Shown: positions 23,532-32,954 of the stretch, in pieces
Layout of the letters: each line of letters starts with the position of its first letter
How positions within the stretch are numbered: position 1 is the first letter of the stretch
From: Symsagittifera roscoffensis
Lineage: Eukaryota; Xenacoelomorpha; Acoela; Convolutidae
Direction: 5' to 3'
Assembly (NCBI RefSeq): GCF_963678635.1
Contig: NC_087067.1
Span: forward strand, 13,122,844 to 13,186,843
Length of the DNA: 64,000 nucleotides
The notes under the pieces: generated by a model
Database searches by the model: none
What the model was told of the DNA's origin: nothing
What the model saw: the letters and a program-made list of their open reading frames with translations, nothing else
Made by a program: the position numbers and the translations under genes

Positions 23532-26075
23532 GTGGATTTTGGATCTCAAGTCAGCCTCAATAGTTCGACCCAGGGGAATGAGGCATACGTCGAAAGAGAG
23601 ACTGGAACCATGGACAAATTTGGTGTGGTGAGAACGATAAGCAAAGATGCAATCACACCAGGCCAGTCGAGAGGCTTAGCGATTATGACAAATTCAGAGC
23701 CGCGAACTGGGGAGAGTAGAAACAAAGGGCTAGGCAACGCATTGGCGGATCCTGAAGTGGATAATGAAAAGACATCGAGTCAGAAAGTAAAAGCCCGAAT
23801 CTCGACCAGCACGAAGCTACCTGGGACCGACAGGGCGACACCGCCACTAGTGACGCCACTCGTAGATAACGGGGCAGCATTAGAAGAATCCTTGAACAAC
23901 ATAGTGGGCAGTATAGGAGAACAAAACGAACAGATGTCCTTAAGAATGAGTGAACTAGAAAGAGCAGTTCACATTAAGAGAGAAAGTCTACGGGAAGAAA
24001 TAAACCGCAATAGACAAGAAGTTGGTAGGAGCGAAAAACGCTTGAAAGAAAGAACGGACGAGCACATAGCGAAGAACTTGTTGCGAATGACAAGAGAAGC
24101 GGAGCAGAGAGAGTTACGCTTAAGAGACGACATGGAGAAGTTAAGAATTCAGCAAGAGCAGTCTCTTGGGACTCTTGACACAAAGATAGATGCGATGATG
24201 GAGAGGCGAACTCAGGCTATCATGGATAGGTTGGAAGGGCTACTAGGCAGCAAGAGTGGACCAAAAGAAGGGGAAGCGAACTCGGGAGGTCCCAGCAGGG
24301 AGCCGAAGGTGAACTTCAATGACCATCAAAGGAGGAGGACATATGGATCTACTAGAGGTAGGGGCAGTTCATCAGACTACGCCACAAGGGATAATAGAAC
24401 ATGGGGCCCGAACAGTAGAGCAAGTTCAACGGGGAACAGACAGACCTCTAAAGAACGACCGACGCAAGGCACACATGCGACTGGGAGAGGTAATTCCCGT
24501 AACAGGAGACATGCGAGCCCAGGGAGGAGTCATGTGGGCCAAGGGGGAAACACTCACGGCGATTCGGATTGCAGGGATGCACCGAATACAGAGCCTTTGA
24601 CAAGGTGTGATGACACTCAGGCGGGGCACTCGAGAGATGCCACGGCAATGGCCACAGCCTTTGAACCCCTAAACAGGTCTTTAGAGACATTCCTTACAAG
24701 ATTATCCAAAACCAATGAACACAGTGAGAAGTCCAGAAGAGTCTTTAAGAAACCAAGATGCTACAAAGACGAATCTGATGGCTGTATTGATACCTGGATA
24801 GAGGTAATGAAACTGCATTTCGAGGAAGAGGACTTGTCGGATAGACAAGAATGCAGTGCGCTCACCAGTAACTTGGAAGGGACAGCCCTGAACTGTGTCA
24901 TGGCCACGAAGCAATATCAGCGTGACACAGCCGAGAAAATCTTCGAAACCTTGTTAAACCGTTTTGGATCAGGGGTGCAGGGGCACCAAGCGATGATGCG
25001 CTTCGAGAAACGGAGGCAACGAGAAGATGAAACGATAGACAAGTTTCTAGATGACTTGGAAATGTTGAGAAGACGCAGCCAACCGGATGAGTCTAACCGA
25101 AGGATGAACTTGGCAGTAGCCTCAAAATTCATCGATGGTGTGAAGAATGATGAACTTCGAACAATGCTAGCAACTCATTACACACCACTATCAACCAATG
25201 CGCCAACACCAGAGGAGTTGAGGCTCAAGTCAAAAGAATATCTTTTGTTGAAACCTCCTTCGAGATCTGGATACTATAAGAACAATTATGGCAATTTTAA
25301 CAACGGACCAGCAAACCAAGGGAACAACTGGTACAAACCGAGGGATGATATGGACAAGAGACGCTCTTGTGCCAATTGCAGTTCAACGGACCATCTTGTG
25401 TCAGCATGCCCAACTTACAAACAAGGCATGAAGGCAATAGGCTTTAGCCTCGAAGACGAAGATGCGTCAGAAGTTGACCATGAGGATTTCATGACAGGAG
25501 TAATTGCAAAATTCGGCCCGAGGTGTTTCTCTTGCAACTTGGAAGGTCATTTTAAATCAGATTGTCCGCAATTCTGGGATACAGTGGCAGACATCAAGCA
25601 TCCAAGGCATGAGGAAGCTTTAACAGGAGTGAAAGCCAGCAAGGCTCGCCTGCTGAGTGAAGCGGAGGCGCGCAGAAAAGACAAACCGCAAGAGCTGGCG
25701 ACGAAGAAAATGCAAGCGGTAACTGAAGAGACACGTGAACCGGAACCAGTGACTGCGGCCGATGACTTCAAGATTGATTATAGGGCAGCCGCGAGGGATG
25801 CTCTAAATAGAGTGCAGCAGGAACTGGTGACAAAAGAGATCGAACAAAAAGTGAAACTCGAACTGGAGAATGAGAAACTACAGGAGCAACTGAATACCTT
25901 CGAAGCAACGGAGGTCGAGGAGACTAAAGCACCAAGCAGTTTGAGCATGAAACTTAATGTGATCTCCGGTCAGAGGTTCGGCATGGTGCCACAAGGAAGC
26001 AAGATACAGTCGATAATCTCAGTGACTGGACACAAAGTAATCAGAAATCTGAGAGATCATCCGAGTTCACTTTGA
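23532..26075 (+). CDS. gag: gag polyprotein with two zinc knuckles, copy C
   Basis: 847 codons, differing from copy B by a few residues (for example Asn to Ile near residue 41, Pro to Ala near residue 250, Gly to Asp near residue 358). Both CCHC knuckles and the coiled coils are intact. This copy is contiguous with the only complete downstream pol, so it is the gag of the ancestral element order. Confidence 0.85.
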   Translation: MDFGSQVSLNSSTQGNEAYVERETGTMDKFGVVRTISKDAITPGQSRGLAIMTNSEPRTGESRNKGLGNALADPEVDNEKTSSQKVKARISTSTKLPGTDRATPPLVTPLVDNGAALEESLNNIVGSIGEQNEQMSLRMSELERAVHIKRESLREEINRNRQEVGRSEKRLKERTDEHIAKNLLRMTREAEQRELRLRDDMEKLRIQQEQSLGTLDTKIDAMMERRTQAIMDRLEGLLGSKSGPKEGEANSGGPSREPKVNFNDHQRRRTYGSTRGRGSSSDYATRDNRTWGPNSRASSTGNRQTSKERPTQGTHATGRGNSRNRRHASPGRSHVGQGGNTHGDSDCRDAPNTEPLTRCDDTQAGHSRDATAMATAFEPLNRSLETFLTRLSKTNEHSEKSRRVFKKPRCYKDESDGCIDTWIEVMKLHFEEEDLSDRQECSALTSNLEGTALNCVMATKQYQRDTAEKIFETLLNRFGSGVQGHQAMMRFEKRRQREDETIDKFLDDLEMLRRRSQPDESNRRMNLAVASKFIDGVKNDELRTMLATHYTPLSTNAPTPEELRLKSKEYLLLKPPSRSGYYKNNYGNFNNGPANQGNNWYKPRDDMDKRRSCANCSSTDHLVSACPTYKQGMKAIGFSLEDEDASEVDHEDFMTGVIAKFGPRCFSCNLEGHFKSDCPQFWDTVADIKHPRHEEALTGVKASKARLLSEAEARRKDKPQELATKKMQAVTEETREPEPVTAADDFKIDYRAAARDALNRVQQELVTKEIEQKVKLELENEKLQEQLNTFEATEVEETKAPSSLSMKLNVISGQRFGMVPQGSKIQSIISVTGHKVIRNLRDHPSSL

Positions 26076-26748
26076 TGCATTTGGACACATATGCAGATTA
26101 TCTGAGGCAGGTGGAGCCACGCACTGAGTCGAGAGCTGTGCGAGCACTACTAACAACGGGTGGCCCTTGAATAAAGAAACTTCATGGACGCTACCTGGAA
26201 GTCTATGGACCGTATCAAGTGATGCTGAACGTGGATGGAATCAGTATCTACACTAGGACATTTGTTACAACAGATAGTGACCAAATAGGGCAGATCTATT
26301 TGGGTGAGGAGGAACTCAAAGTCCGCATGATAAGCCAAGACGCCAGGATGGAACAAGATGCAGTACACATTGGGTATGAAACAGATATGACCGCACATCT
26401 GCTCGACACCAACGGGAAGCAAATCGGAGTCACAGGGCTTCTGGTCACAGGAGCAGTAGTGAGTGTGATGCCGATAAAAAATTGGGAAATATGGGCTTCA
26501 CGAGGGATGATCTAATTCCAACAAATCTCCGACTGGCCGCCGCCAATCGAGGAGCGATTTACGTAGCCGGAAGAACACCAATAACGGTTCTCCACATGGG
26601 AGGACGGGATCTTTGGATGAGCTTCCGGGTTGTAGAGAATTTGGACAACGCCGACCATTTCATCTTGGGCAGAGATTTCGTCAGGAATTTTGACGTGATG
26701 ATTGACTTGAACAACGGTCTGATACGGATTAGAAACCAATTATGTTAA
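26074..26748 (+). pseudogene. pro: Protease region, copy C, frameshifted
   Basis: Carries the same TGA (26168) and the same VTG active-site change as copy B. It also has a private one-base loss near 26488 (GGGAAATATGGG where copy B reads GGGAAAGAATGGG), which splits it into two overlapping frames: 26219-26515 and 26482-26748. The lesion is later than the duplication. Confidence 0.75.
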
Positions 26749-26827
26749 GAACCGGAAGTATGTTAAGAAACCAATTAATAGGATAATAACAGACGAAAAC
26801 AAGGTACCAATTTTTTTAGATAGAAAA

Positions 26828-27523
26828 GTGAAACTACAGCCAGGACAGGCTGTGGTGGCAATTTTTAGAATGAGAAATTTAAATTCGTTAAGCGATAGTA
26901 AACAGGTTTGTTTAGTACCGAATCCAAATAGTCAGAGTTCGGTGATTTTAGGCCGGAGCTTCTCGGTAACGCGAAACGGACTGTGTGTCAGTGTGTTATT
27001 GAACACACTGGACACCACGGTTTCAATCCAGCGTGGAAAGAAGCTTGGTTACGCTTTGCCGATGAAGACCGACTATGAGGAGACACAAAACTTGAAGAAA
27101 CATAGTGTGAAAGACTGTCCTTATCATGCCAAAAAAGATAAAATTTTAAGGAGGATTAATGAATTAAAATCTATTCATAAATTGTTTTCAATGAAATCCG
27201 AAACGGACGACGGCTTATCGAGCTGCTCGAATTTTCCGGAACGCCCCTCGTCATATGAACTAGAATCTGACCAACCGGTTTTGCCAGAGATAGAACATTC
27301 AAAAGGGAAAATAGGTGAGGGAAATTTCGAAAAATTGTGGGACCTCTTAAATCGGAACGCAGATGTATTTTCAAAACATAAGGCGGATATCGGTTGCTGT
27401 AATTTCGTCGAACACGAAATCGAACTTGAAGAAGGCGCCATTCCCCATAGGGAAGGCGCAAGACGAATGCCGCCACACAATTCGGAAGCGTGCCGAGCGG
27501 AAATAGAAATGTTGCTCGAATAA
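26828..27523 (+). CDS. pol: Pol segment leading into RT
   Basis: Identical in layout to 20837-21532, but here it continues into RT in the same frame after the TAA at 27521. It holds the protease-RT linker and the start of the fingers region. From 27524 the same frame continues with the typical SKSPWACGVIMAKQKGGQLR, then hits two or three stops before 27644. Confidence 0.65.
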   Translation: MKLQPGQAVVAIFRMRNLNSLSDSKQVCLVPNPNSQSSVILGRSFSVTRNGLCVSVLLNTLDTTVSIQRGKKLGYALPMKTDYEETQNLKKHSVKDCPYHAKKDKILRRINELKSIHKLFSMKSETDDGLSSCSNFPERPSSYELESDQPVLPEIEHSKGKIGEGNFEKLWDLLNRNADVFSKHKADIGCCNFVEHEIELEEGAIPHREGARRMPPHNSEACRAEIEMLLE

Positions 27524-28135
27524 GACATGATAGAACTTTCTAAATCGCCATGGGCTTGCGGTGTAATAATGGCGAAACAGAAAGGGGGGCAGCTTAGGTT
27601 TTGTTGAGACTTTTGTTACTTGATTACTTGAACGCGTTCTATCATGATAACGATGAAAGATGCGTACCCGATACCGCGAATAGACGAGAGCCTCTCTAAG
27701 CTTGGTGATGCCAAGTTCTTCACCACATTGGACTTGGGTTCTGCCTTCTGGCAGGTCCCTCTGCGGAAGAAGGACAGAGAGAAAACCGGATTCGCGTGCG
27801 AATTAGGGTTGTACCAGTGGAAGAGGATGCCCTTCGGCTTGTGCAACGCAACGGCCACTTTTCAAAGACTGATGGCTCAGGCTTTGACCAGAGTGACAAA
27901 GAAGTACGGGAACCTTGTGATGTGTTACGTGGACGACGTGGTCATTGCGACACCAACCCTGGAAGACCATATTGATCGGCTCGATGAGGTCTTTGGATGC
28001 ATGAAAAGAGCAGGCTTGAAGTGCAAACCATCGAAATGTGAAATCCTTAGGGATTCAATCAAGTACCTGGGAAGAATGGTGGACAGGCATGGTGTGAGGC
28101 CGGACCCGGAAGCAGTAGAAGCAGTGTTGACATGA
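27524..28135 (+). CDS. pol: Reverse transcriptase core
   Basis: Open from 27644, in frame with the previous segment. Ty3/gypsy RT motifs in order: DAYPIPRIDESLSKL; TLDLGSAFWQVPL; MPFGLCNATATFQRLM; the catalytic YVDD box (MCYVDDVVIA); then LKCKPSKCEI and YLGRMVDRHGV. All three catalytic Asp are present. By family, it copies element RNA to cDNA in cytoplasmic particles. The upstream 120 bases contain stops (TGA after RFC, and another after LIT), and TGA at 28133 ends the segment in the connection region. Confidence 0.85.
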
Positions 28136-28783
28136 AAGGCTCCCAGAACGGTCACACAGCTCCTGGGCTTCCTAGGGTTTGCCAACTACTACCGGGAGTT
28201 CATAAAAGGATATGCGGACAAGGTGTATCCGATGCAGAAGCTGATGCGCAACAAAGGGAAAAATTTCGAATGGAACGATGAAGCACAAGTTGCCTTCGAG
28301 AACATAAAGCGGGAACTGTGCGAAGCGCCAGTGCTAGGCATGCCTACAGAAAAGGGCATGTATGTTCTTGACACAGACTCATCGGTAGAAGCCATCTCAG
28401 GAATATTGCATCAGAAGCAAGAATGGAATGGAAGAACGGTTCTCCGTCCCATTGCATACGGCAGCAAAGTCTTGAGTGACACTGAGATGAAATATGGCGC
28501 ACCAAAAGCTGAAATGTTTGCAGTAGTCACATTTGTGGAAAAATACCGCGCATACTTGGGGAGCGCTCCCTTTAAGTTACGCCTAGACAACAGAGCGTTA
28601 TCCTGGTTGAAGACCTACTCGTTGGATCAGAGTTATATTGGTAGATGGATAGTAAGATTGGATGGCTACCGTATGATAATCGAACACAGGATGGTGATAA
28701 ACACCAGAATGCTGACAACCTCAGCAAGAAAACTGAGTTCTATGAAAGATTGGAGCAGAAGCAAGCCAATCAGGCAGAAATAG
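28136..28783 (+). CDS. pol: RNase H domain, frameshifted at its end
   Basis: Same frame as RT, directly past the TGA. It begins with the connection motif LLGFLGFANYYREF typical of gypsy Pol. Then come the RNase H acidic residues: Asp in LDTDSSVEA, Glu in KAEMFAVV, and Asp in LRLDNRALSW. Near 28690 the frame slips: the true C-terminus (GDKHQNADNLSKK) is read one frame over, from 28645-28950. The remaining residues to the TAG at 28781 are out-of-frame noise. The domain degrades the RNA strand of the RNA/DNA hybrid. Confidence 0.8.
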   Translation, partial: KAPRTVTQLLGFLGFANYYREFIKGYADKVYPMQKLMRNKGKNFEWNDEAQVAFENIKRELCEAPVLGMPTEKGMYVLDTDSSVEAISGILHQKQEWNGRTVLRPIAYGSKVLSDTEMKYGAPKAEMFAVVTFVEKYRAYLGSAPFKLRLDNRALSWLKTYSLDQSYIGRWIVRLDGYRMIIEHRMVINTRMLTTSARKLSSMKDWSRSKPIRQK

Positions 28784-28950
28784 AGGAAGGATTTTCGTTT
28801 CTGGACAAAGAAACTTATGAAGCGCTTCCTTTAACGAGATGGTTAGATAAGTCTGGACATCCAATTCCAGGGCATCCTGAGTTACCTGTAGAGAAAGCAG
28901 CTGAGATAAAGATCCTATCAAAGGAGGACCCGGTCCCCTTGAATCTGTAG
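28645..28950 (+). CDS. pol: RNase H C-terminus and start of Pol linker
   Basis: The useful part starts near 28690 (GDKHQNADNLSK, with the last RNase H Asp) and goes on for about 85 residues of Pol tether without known motifs, ending at TAG 28948. All pol pieces from here to 31260 lie in this one frame. Confidence 0.6.
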   Translation: MDSKIGWLPYDNRTQDGDKHQNADNLSKKTEFYERLEQKQANQAEIEEGFSFLDKETYEALPLTRWLDKSGHPIPGHPELPVEKAAEIKILSKEDPVPLNL

Positions 28951-29565
28951 CTGCGCTCAAACCTGGTCCAACAAGAACTCTCTCGCATGAACATAAACAG
29001 CCTCTCATTATTGGATAAAACGGTGCAGGTCACACCGCAAGTGATGCGGATGCTGGGTGGATTGTTAGAAAGAGAAGTGACCAGAGATGACCCCGAGTGG
29101 ACAACAGCAGTGGAATCACTAACAATCAGGGAGAAATTGAAGATCACGCGGTCCAGACGACAACAAGAAGAGAACGAGAGGGATTGTAGGACAAGAGTTC
29201 AGCAACTAGTATCCTCAATACCACACGAGGTTTAAACCAGTACTTCTAACGGACGGAAAGAACAGGGGAGCGGTACGCGAAGGAAAACCGTTACCTTTGT
29301 GGACCATGATAAAGAAGGTGAGAAGGTACAACAAAACCTGCTGCAAGATTGTTTGTCCGGGGAGACGAACAATGAGAAGAGCCAGCGAGTACAAGATCAA
29401 CACCCGGGACAAGAAAATTTGTCCGGGGAGTCTGAGATAGATGAAAAAGTTCCTGATGAGAAACAGGACCTGGGGAACAAGGTTTTGTCCGGGGAGTTCA
29501 GATGGATGCGAAGAAGGCACAGACATGATCTGGAGGAGCGTGCAGACTCCATCACAACCTCTTAA
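28951..29565 (+). CDS. pol: Pol linker between RNase H and integrase
   Basis: Same frame with stops TAA at 29233 and TAA at 29563. Charged, low-complexity protein with helix-prone stretches (EKLKITRSRRQQEENERD). Three copies of the DNA string TTGTCCGGGGAG lie at about 29350, 29420 and 29486, each encoding LSGE. No catalytic motif is seen. The linker is longer than the usual gypsy tether. Confidence 0.5.
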
Positions 29566-30918
29566 ACAGATGACAATTCCCGAAACTCAGGAATTGACAC
29601 CTATTCAGACAGGATTTCGAGCTCGGGATCAGAACTGTCCGAACTAGCGATCCACACACTACTAGTGGAAACTCGTGCAAGAGATCTGGACAGAGAGGTG
29701 TACCAGGATCCTGACAGTGATCGCTACCTTATACCAAGCGAAAGAGTCTTTGACAACGCAGCGGATGATTTGGAGACAATAGCGGTATCGAAACCTTCGA
29801 TAAGTCTGTTGCCACAAAAAGAGGTAGTCAGGACTGATCTTCAGCCGTTCAAGCAAGAAACACAGCCGCTGGCGAAGATTTGGTGCGTTAAGATGGAAGA
29901 AGACACACACCAGCCCAATGAGCTGAATAGTCAGATGAGGGTCATGAAGACGTACTTGAAGGCGAGATACAGACTCTCGGATCTTCTAAGGGCGCAGAGA
30001 AATGATCGCATGACAAGCAACCTGAAAAGGTGGATCGAGAAAGGTTCTCCGGATAAAGGGGACCTCGAGGAAGACAGTTATCGTATCCTGAGACAGTACT
30101 TCATGCAGAAGGGAGGGAGGTTATATTTGAACAAGGACGGGATTGTGGCTTGCAAAAGAAGAGAAGAAGACAGAGTCCTATACAAGTATAACGCGATAGT
30201 GTTGCCGCAACTCTATCAGACAGAACTATTATTCAGGTCGCATGATCAGATGGGCCATCAGGGGATCGAAAAAGTATATCAGAGGATCCTGAAGCGCTTC
30301 GATTGGCCTGGAATGAAAAAGGCATGCGAGAAGTGGGTAATAGCATGTCTATCATGCCAACAGGTCAAGGATCCAAGGAAGTTGCGATTTCCTTTAAAAT
30401 CGATCGAGTCGTCTGAATTCAACGAGGTGGTGCAGATAGATCACCAAAAGATATGCATGACAGAGAGTGGTTATAATCAGGTGTTGGTCATGATAGATCA
30501 TTTTACGAAGTATGCAGAGGCCGTGCCCTGCATAACTGCCTGGGCGGAAGAGACATGCGACCACCTGATCAATACGTGGATAGCGATACATGGTTGTCCG
30601 ATGACGTTTCAATCGGATAATGGAACAGCATTCGTAGGAGAGCTTACGAAAGAGCTTATGAGACGCTCACAGGTTGCTCAGGCTCACTCCACGACATACC
30701 ACCCCCAGACGAATGGCTTAGTGGAAAGACAGAATAGGACGTTAGTGTCGATGCTGAGAGTATATTGTTCCAGGTACATGACCGATTGGGACAGATATCT
30801 TCCACAGGTGATGGGAGCCTATAATAGCACGCAACACTCCACCACTGGGGTTAGTCCACACATGATGCTAACTGGACACGAGAAGTCTTTACCCTTAACC
30901 TTTTTCTACCCAGAGTAA
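29566..30918 (+). CDS. pol: Integrase, catalytic core intact
   Basis: In order: acidic N-terminal extension; HHCC zinc finger (HDQMGHQG followed by CLSCQQVK); and an RNase-H-like core with the three acids of the DDE triad, Asp in VVQIDHQKI, Asp in FQSDNGTAF, and Glu in HPQTNGLVERQNRTL. By family, it inserts cDNA into the chromosome. TAA at 30916 interrupts the protein after FFYPE, and the same frame goes on into the C-terminal domain. The start is open from the TAA at 29563; the first ATG is 29665. Confidence 0.9.
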   Translation, partial: TDDNSRNSGIDTYSDRISSSGSELSELAIHTLLVETRARDLDREVYQDPDSDRYLIPSERVFDNAADDLETIAVSKPSISLLPQKEVVRTDLQPFKQETQPLAKIWCVKMEEDTHQPNELNSQMRVMKTYLKARYRLSDLLRAQRNDRMTSNLKRWIEKGSPDKGDLEEDSYRILRQYFMQKGGRLYLNKDGIVACKRREEDRVLYKYNAIVLPQLYQTELLFRSHDQMGHQGIEKVYQRILKRFDWPGMKKACEKWVIACLSCQQVKDPRKLRFPLKSIESSEFNEVVQIDHQKICMTESGYNQVLVMIDHFTKYAEAVPCITAWAEETCDHLINTWIAIHGCPMTFQSDNGTAFVGELTKELMRRSQVAQAHSTTYHPQTNGLVERQNRTLVSMLRVYCSRYMTDWDRYLPQVMGAYNSTQHSTTGVSPHMMLTGHEKSLPLTFFYPE

Positions 30919-31260
30919 GAGGGAAAGAAAACGTCTCCACAGGTCTACGTGAGGGATGTGATCAGACGTCAACAGGAGTTGAACGATTTATGTAGACGAA
31001 ATACTCAGCAAGCACAGGCAAGGCAGAGGAAAAAATTCGACAAGAAAGCAGCTGGTGCAAAAACTTACTCGGTGGGAGATTACGTATGGGTATTTCAGAA
31101 CGTTATGCCACCGAAAGGAACAAAAAAGCTCCTAAAAAAGTGGAGGGGACCCTTCATGATTACGGAAGTGCATCAAGAGGGACGCTTTTACAGACTGAGT
31201 ACTGGCCGAGCCGCTCATTACGAAAACATTAAGCCACACAATCCATCGACAGAAGACTAA
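30919..31260 (+). CDS. pol: Integrase C-terminal domain
   Basis: Same frame as the core beyond the TAA. A helical basic stretch (ARQRKKFDKK) leads into an SH3-like GPY/F region recognisable by VGDYVWVFQNV and KKWRGPFMITEVH, ending YENIKPHNPSTED. TAA at 31258 may be the genuine end of pol. No chromodomain is seen after it. Confidence 0.75.
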   Translation, partial: EGKKTSPQVYVRDVIRRQQELNDLCRRNTQQAQARQRKKFDKKAAGAKTYSVGDYVWVFQNVMPPKGTKKLLKKWRGPFMITEVHQEGRFYRLSTGRAAHYENIKPHNPSTED

Positions 31261-31275
31261 TGTATACCTGCAGAC

Positions 31276-32079
31276 ATGGAAGAAGGGGATTATCTAATGA
31301 TGGATCCTGCTTGTGAGGTCAACGAGAAGGGCACGAGGGAGAAGAACGATGGAAACGAAGTCGTGGAGGAAGGAACTAATACACCGCTGGACCTGGATCC
31401 AAACGAGGTGATCGAAGCGGACGATGAAACCTTACCCTACGCAGAGGAGAATTTGGAACCACATCTTCCGTTCAAGATACAGATTCGTCAGAAGGACGGG
31501 ACAAGACCCAGAAAGAAATATAATCCTTACGGTGACGACTTTGTAGTGGATCGGATAGATCTGAAGAAGATAGTGGAAGAAGTAGTGGGTCTAGAAGAAA
31601 TAACTGTGTCGCAAGACATCGACATAGTCGATGATCACGACGATGAGTGGGTCGACGACCGGTCAAAACCCGAGGTAGAATTCGACGACGAGCAACAGCA
31701 GTCATATGAACAAGACTTGACGAACCTGCGTGTCTTAGAATGGCTGAAGGAAATGACGTCGGACCCAGAGGAGACCAGTGTCACGATTCAAGAAGTAGAT
31801 CGTGAAAGCATAAAATACATGAAGACCGAACGAGATGATCCTTCCTGGGCTGCCCAGGAAGGGCGATTACTCATTCCGGCTTCCAATCTCGATTTGATAC
31901 CCGGTATGCGATCGACGGGGACGTCGATGTATATTTTTGTCCGGGGAGTGGGGGTAGGACTTAACCACACTGAAAACTTGATAATAAAAAAATTAAGAAT
32001 AGCAAGAGATACAGGAGACTTAGAAGCAGAAACAGGCGAAGAACCTAAGAAACCTGACATAGGGAGGGTAGTTGAGTGA
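31276..32079 (+). CDS. Acidic ORF after integrase, unknown function
   Basis: 267 codons starting at an ATG 15 bases after the pol stop and in the same frame. It is strongly acidic, with Asp/Glu clusters. A short basic motif (GTRPRKKYNPYGDDF) resembles the tail seen after integrase in some gypsy polyproteins, but I cannot assign a domain. The segment near WAAQEGRLLIPASNLD looks globular. TGA at 32077 separates it from the macrodomain-like stretch that follows in the same frame, so the two were probably one protein. It also contains one TTTGTCCGGGGAG string (about 31936). Confidence 0.5.
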   Translation: MEEGDYLMMDPACEVNEKGTREKNDGNEVVEEGTNTPLDLDPNEVIEADDETLPYAEENLEPHLPFKIQIRQKDGTRPRKKYNPYGDDFVVDRIDLKKIVEEVVGLEEITVSQDIDIVDDHDDEWVDDRSKPEVEFDDEQQQSYEQDLTNLRVLEWLKEMTSDPEETSVTIQEVDRESIKYMKTERDDPSWAAQEGRLLIPASNLDLIPGMRSTGTSMYIFVRGVGVGLNHTENLIIKKLRIARDTGDLEAETGEEPKKPDIGRVVE

Positions 32080-32559
32080 TATTTTAACTTACCAAATGAA
32101 TATTCAAGTAACATAATAAAAACAGACAGTGATTTCATACTCACAAATAGAACATGTGCGATAGCAATCACAGCAGACATGAGTTTTAGGACAGCGTTAG
32201 CGGCAGATTTTAAGAGAGAATATAAAAACATAGAGTTCCTATGGAAGCAAAGACCAGGGGTAGGGGGCGTAGCGGCCTTACCTCCGGCGGCGTCACAGAT
32301 ACCGGGAAAATACCTATGTTTCTTGGTAACGAGGGCGACGGAGAAGCAGCACGTGGACCCAGAGAACCTAGTCTTGTCCTGGACGAGGTTGAGGGACTTA
32401 CTCGTGGAGATGGACGTGAAGGAGCTCTCGCTTCCAGTGTACGATCCAAACAGAGGACGACTGCATCCTCGGGAATTGTACGCGCTTGTACACGTGATAT
32501 TCTCTGATACTAATAAACAAGTATACTTACATAAGAAATATTACTTAAGTTTAGGCTGA
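32080..32559 (+). CDS. Macrodomain-like protein (ADP-ribose-binding fold), retroelement cargo
   Basis: About 159 codons open from the TGA at 32077 (first ATG 32179, which would cut off the first strand). The pattern fits the small macrodomains of the TARG1/OARD1 and Poa1 type: a first strand and loop CAIAITADMSF with the Asp that contacts adenine; ALAADFKREY, the helix after the GIA-type loop; VGGVAAL; YLCFLVTRA; ENLVLSWTRLRDL; a fifth strand KELSLPVYD; and a last helix ELYALVHVIF. If my alignment holds, the Lys and Asp that do catalysis in TARG1 are Arg and Gly here, so it would bind ADP-ribose rather than cleave it. Recognition is by eye only. It lies between pol and the second cargo frame. 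Confidence 0.6.
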   Translation, partial: YFNLPNEYSSNIIKTDSDFILTNRTCAIAITADMSFRTALAADFKREYKNIEFLWKQRPGVGGVAALPPAASQIPGKYLCFLVTRATEKQHVDPENLVLSWTRLRDLLVEMDVKELSLPVYDPNRGRLHPRELYALVHVIFSDTNKQVYLHKKYYLSLG

Positions 32560-32954
32560 GTGACGTGCGAGAGGGTGTTAGGCTAAAGACTAAGTTGTGT
32601 GTAGTGTGTGATATGTGTGATATGTATGTTATGTTATGTGTTATGTTATTAAGCTCTTGGGTAAGAAGGGGTTAGTGACAATGAACAACTGAATGACGAT
32701 CTTAGGAATAGATCCAAAGTTTGGACTGTCCAATCTTAGGTCGAATTCCAAAATTTTAGAAACCAATTGATTTTAAAAATTTTAGGATAAAAATCTTTTT
32801 ATCTGACTCTTTCAAAGTAAATTTTAACGAGAAGTTAAGGTAAAACTGACAAGTGTGATATTCGTGACCTTTTTTTCTAGATCCTGATTGATCATTTAAT
32901 AAACCACTTGAGTCAAAACCTTGAAATCAAATCAAATCGAATCTGAAGAACAGT
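32560..32954 (+). promoter_or_regulatory. Non-coding gap before the second cargo frame, possible splice acceptor
   Basis: About 395 AT-rich bases without a coding frame, including a TGTGATATGTGTGATATG-type simple repeat (about 32600-32650). A good nematode-style acceptor, TTTTTTTCTAG, ends at 32880, 74 bases before the ATG at 32955. This suggests the downstream frame is made from a spliced message, as env is in retroviruses. I could not fix a donor. Confidence 0.35.
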
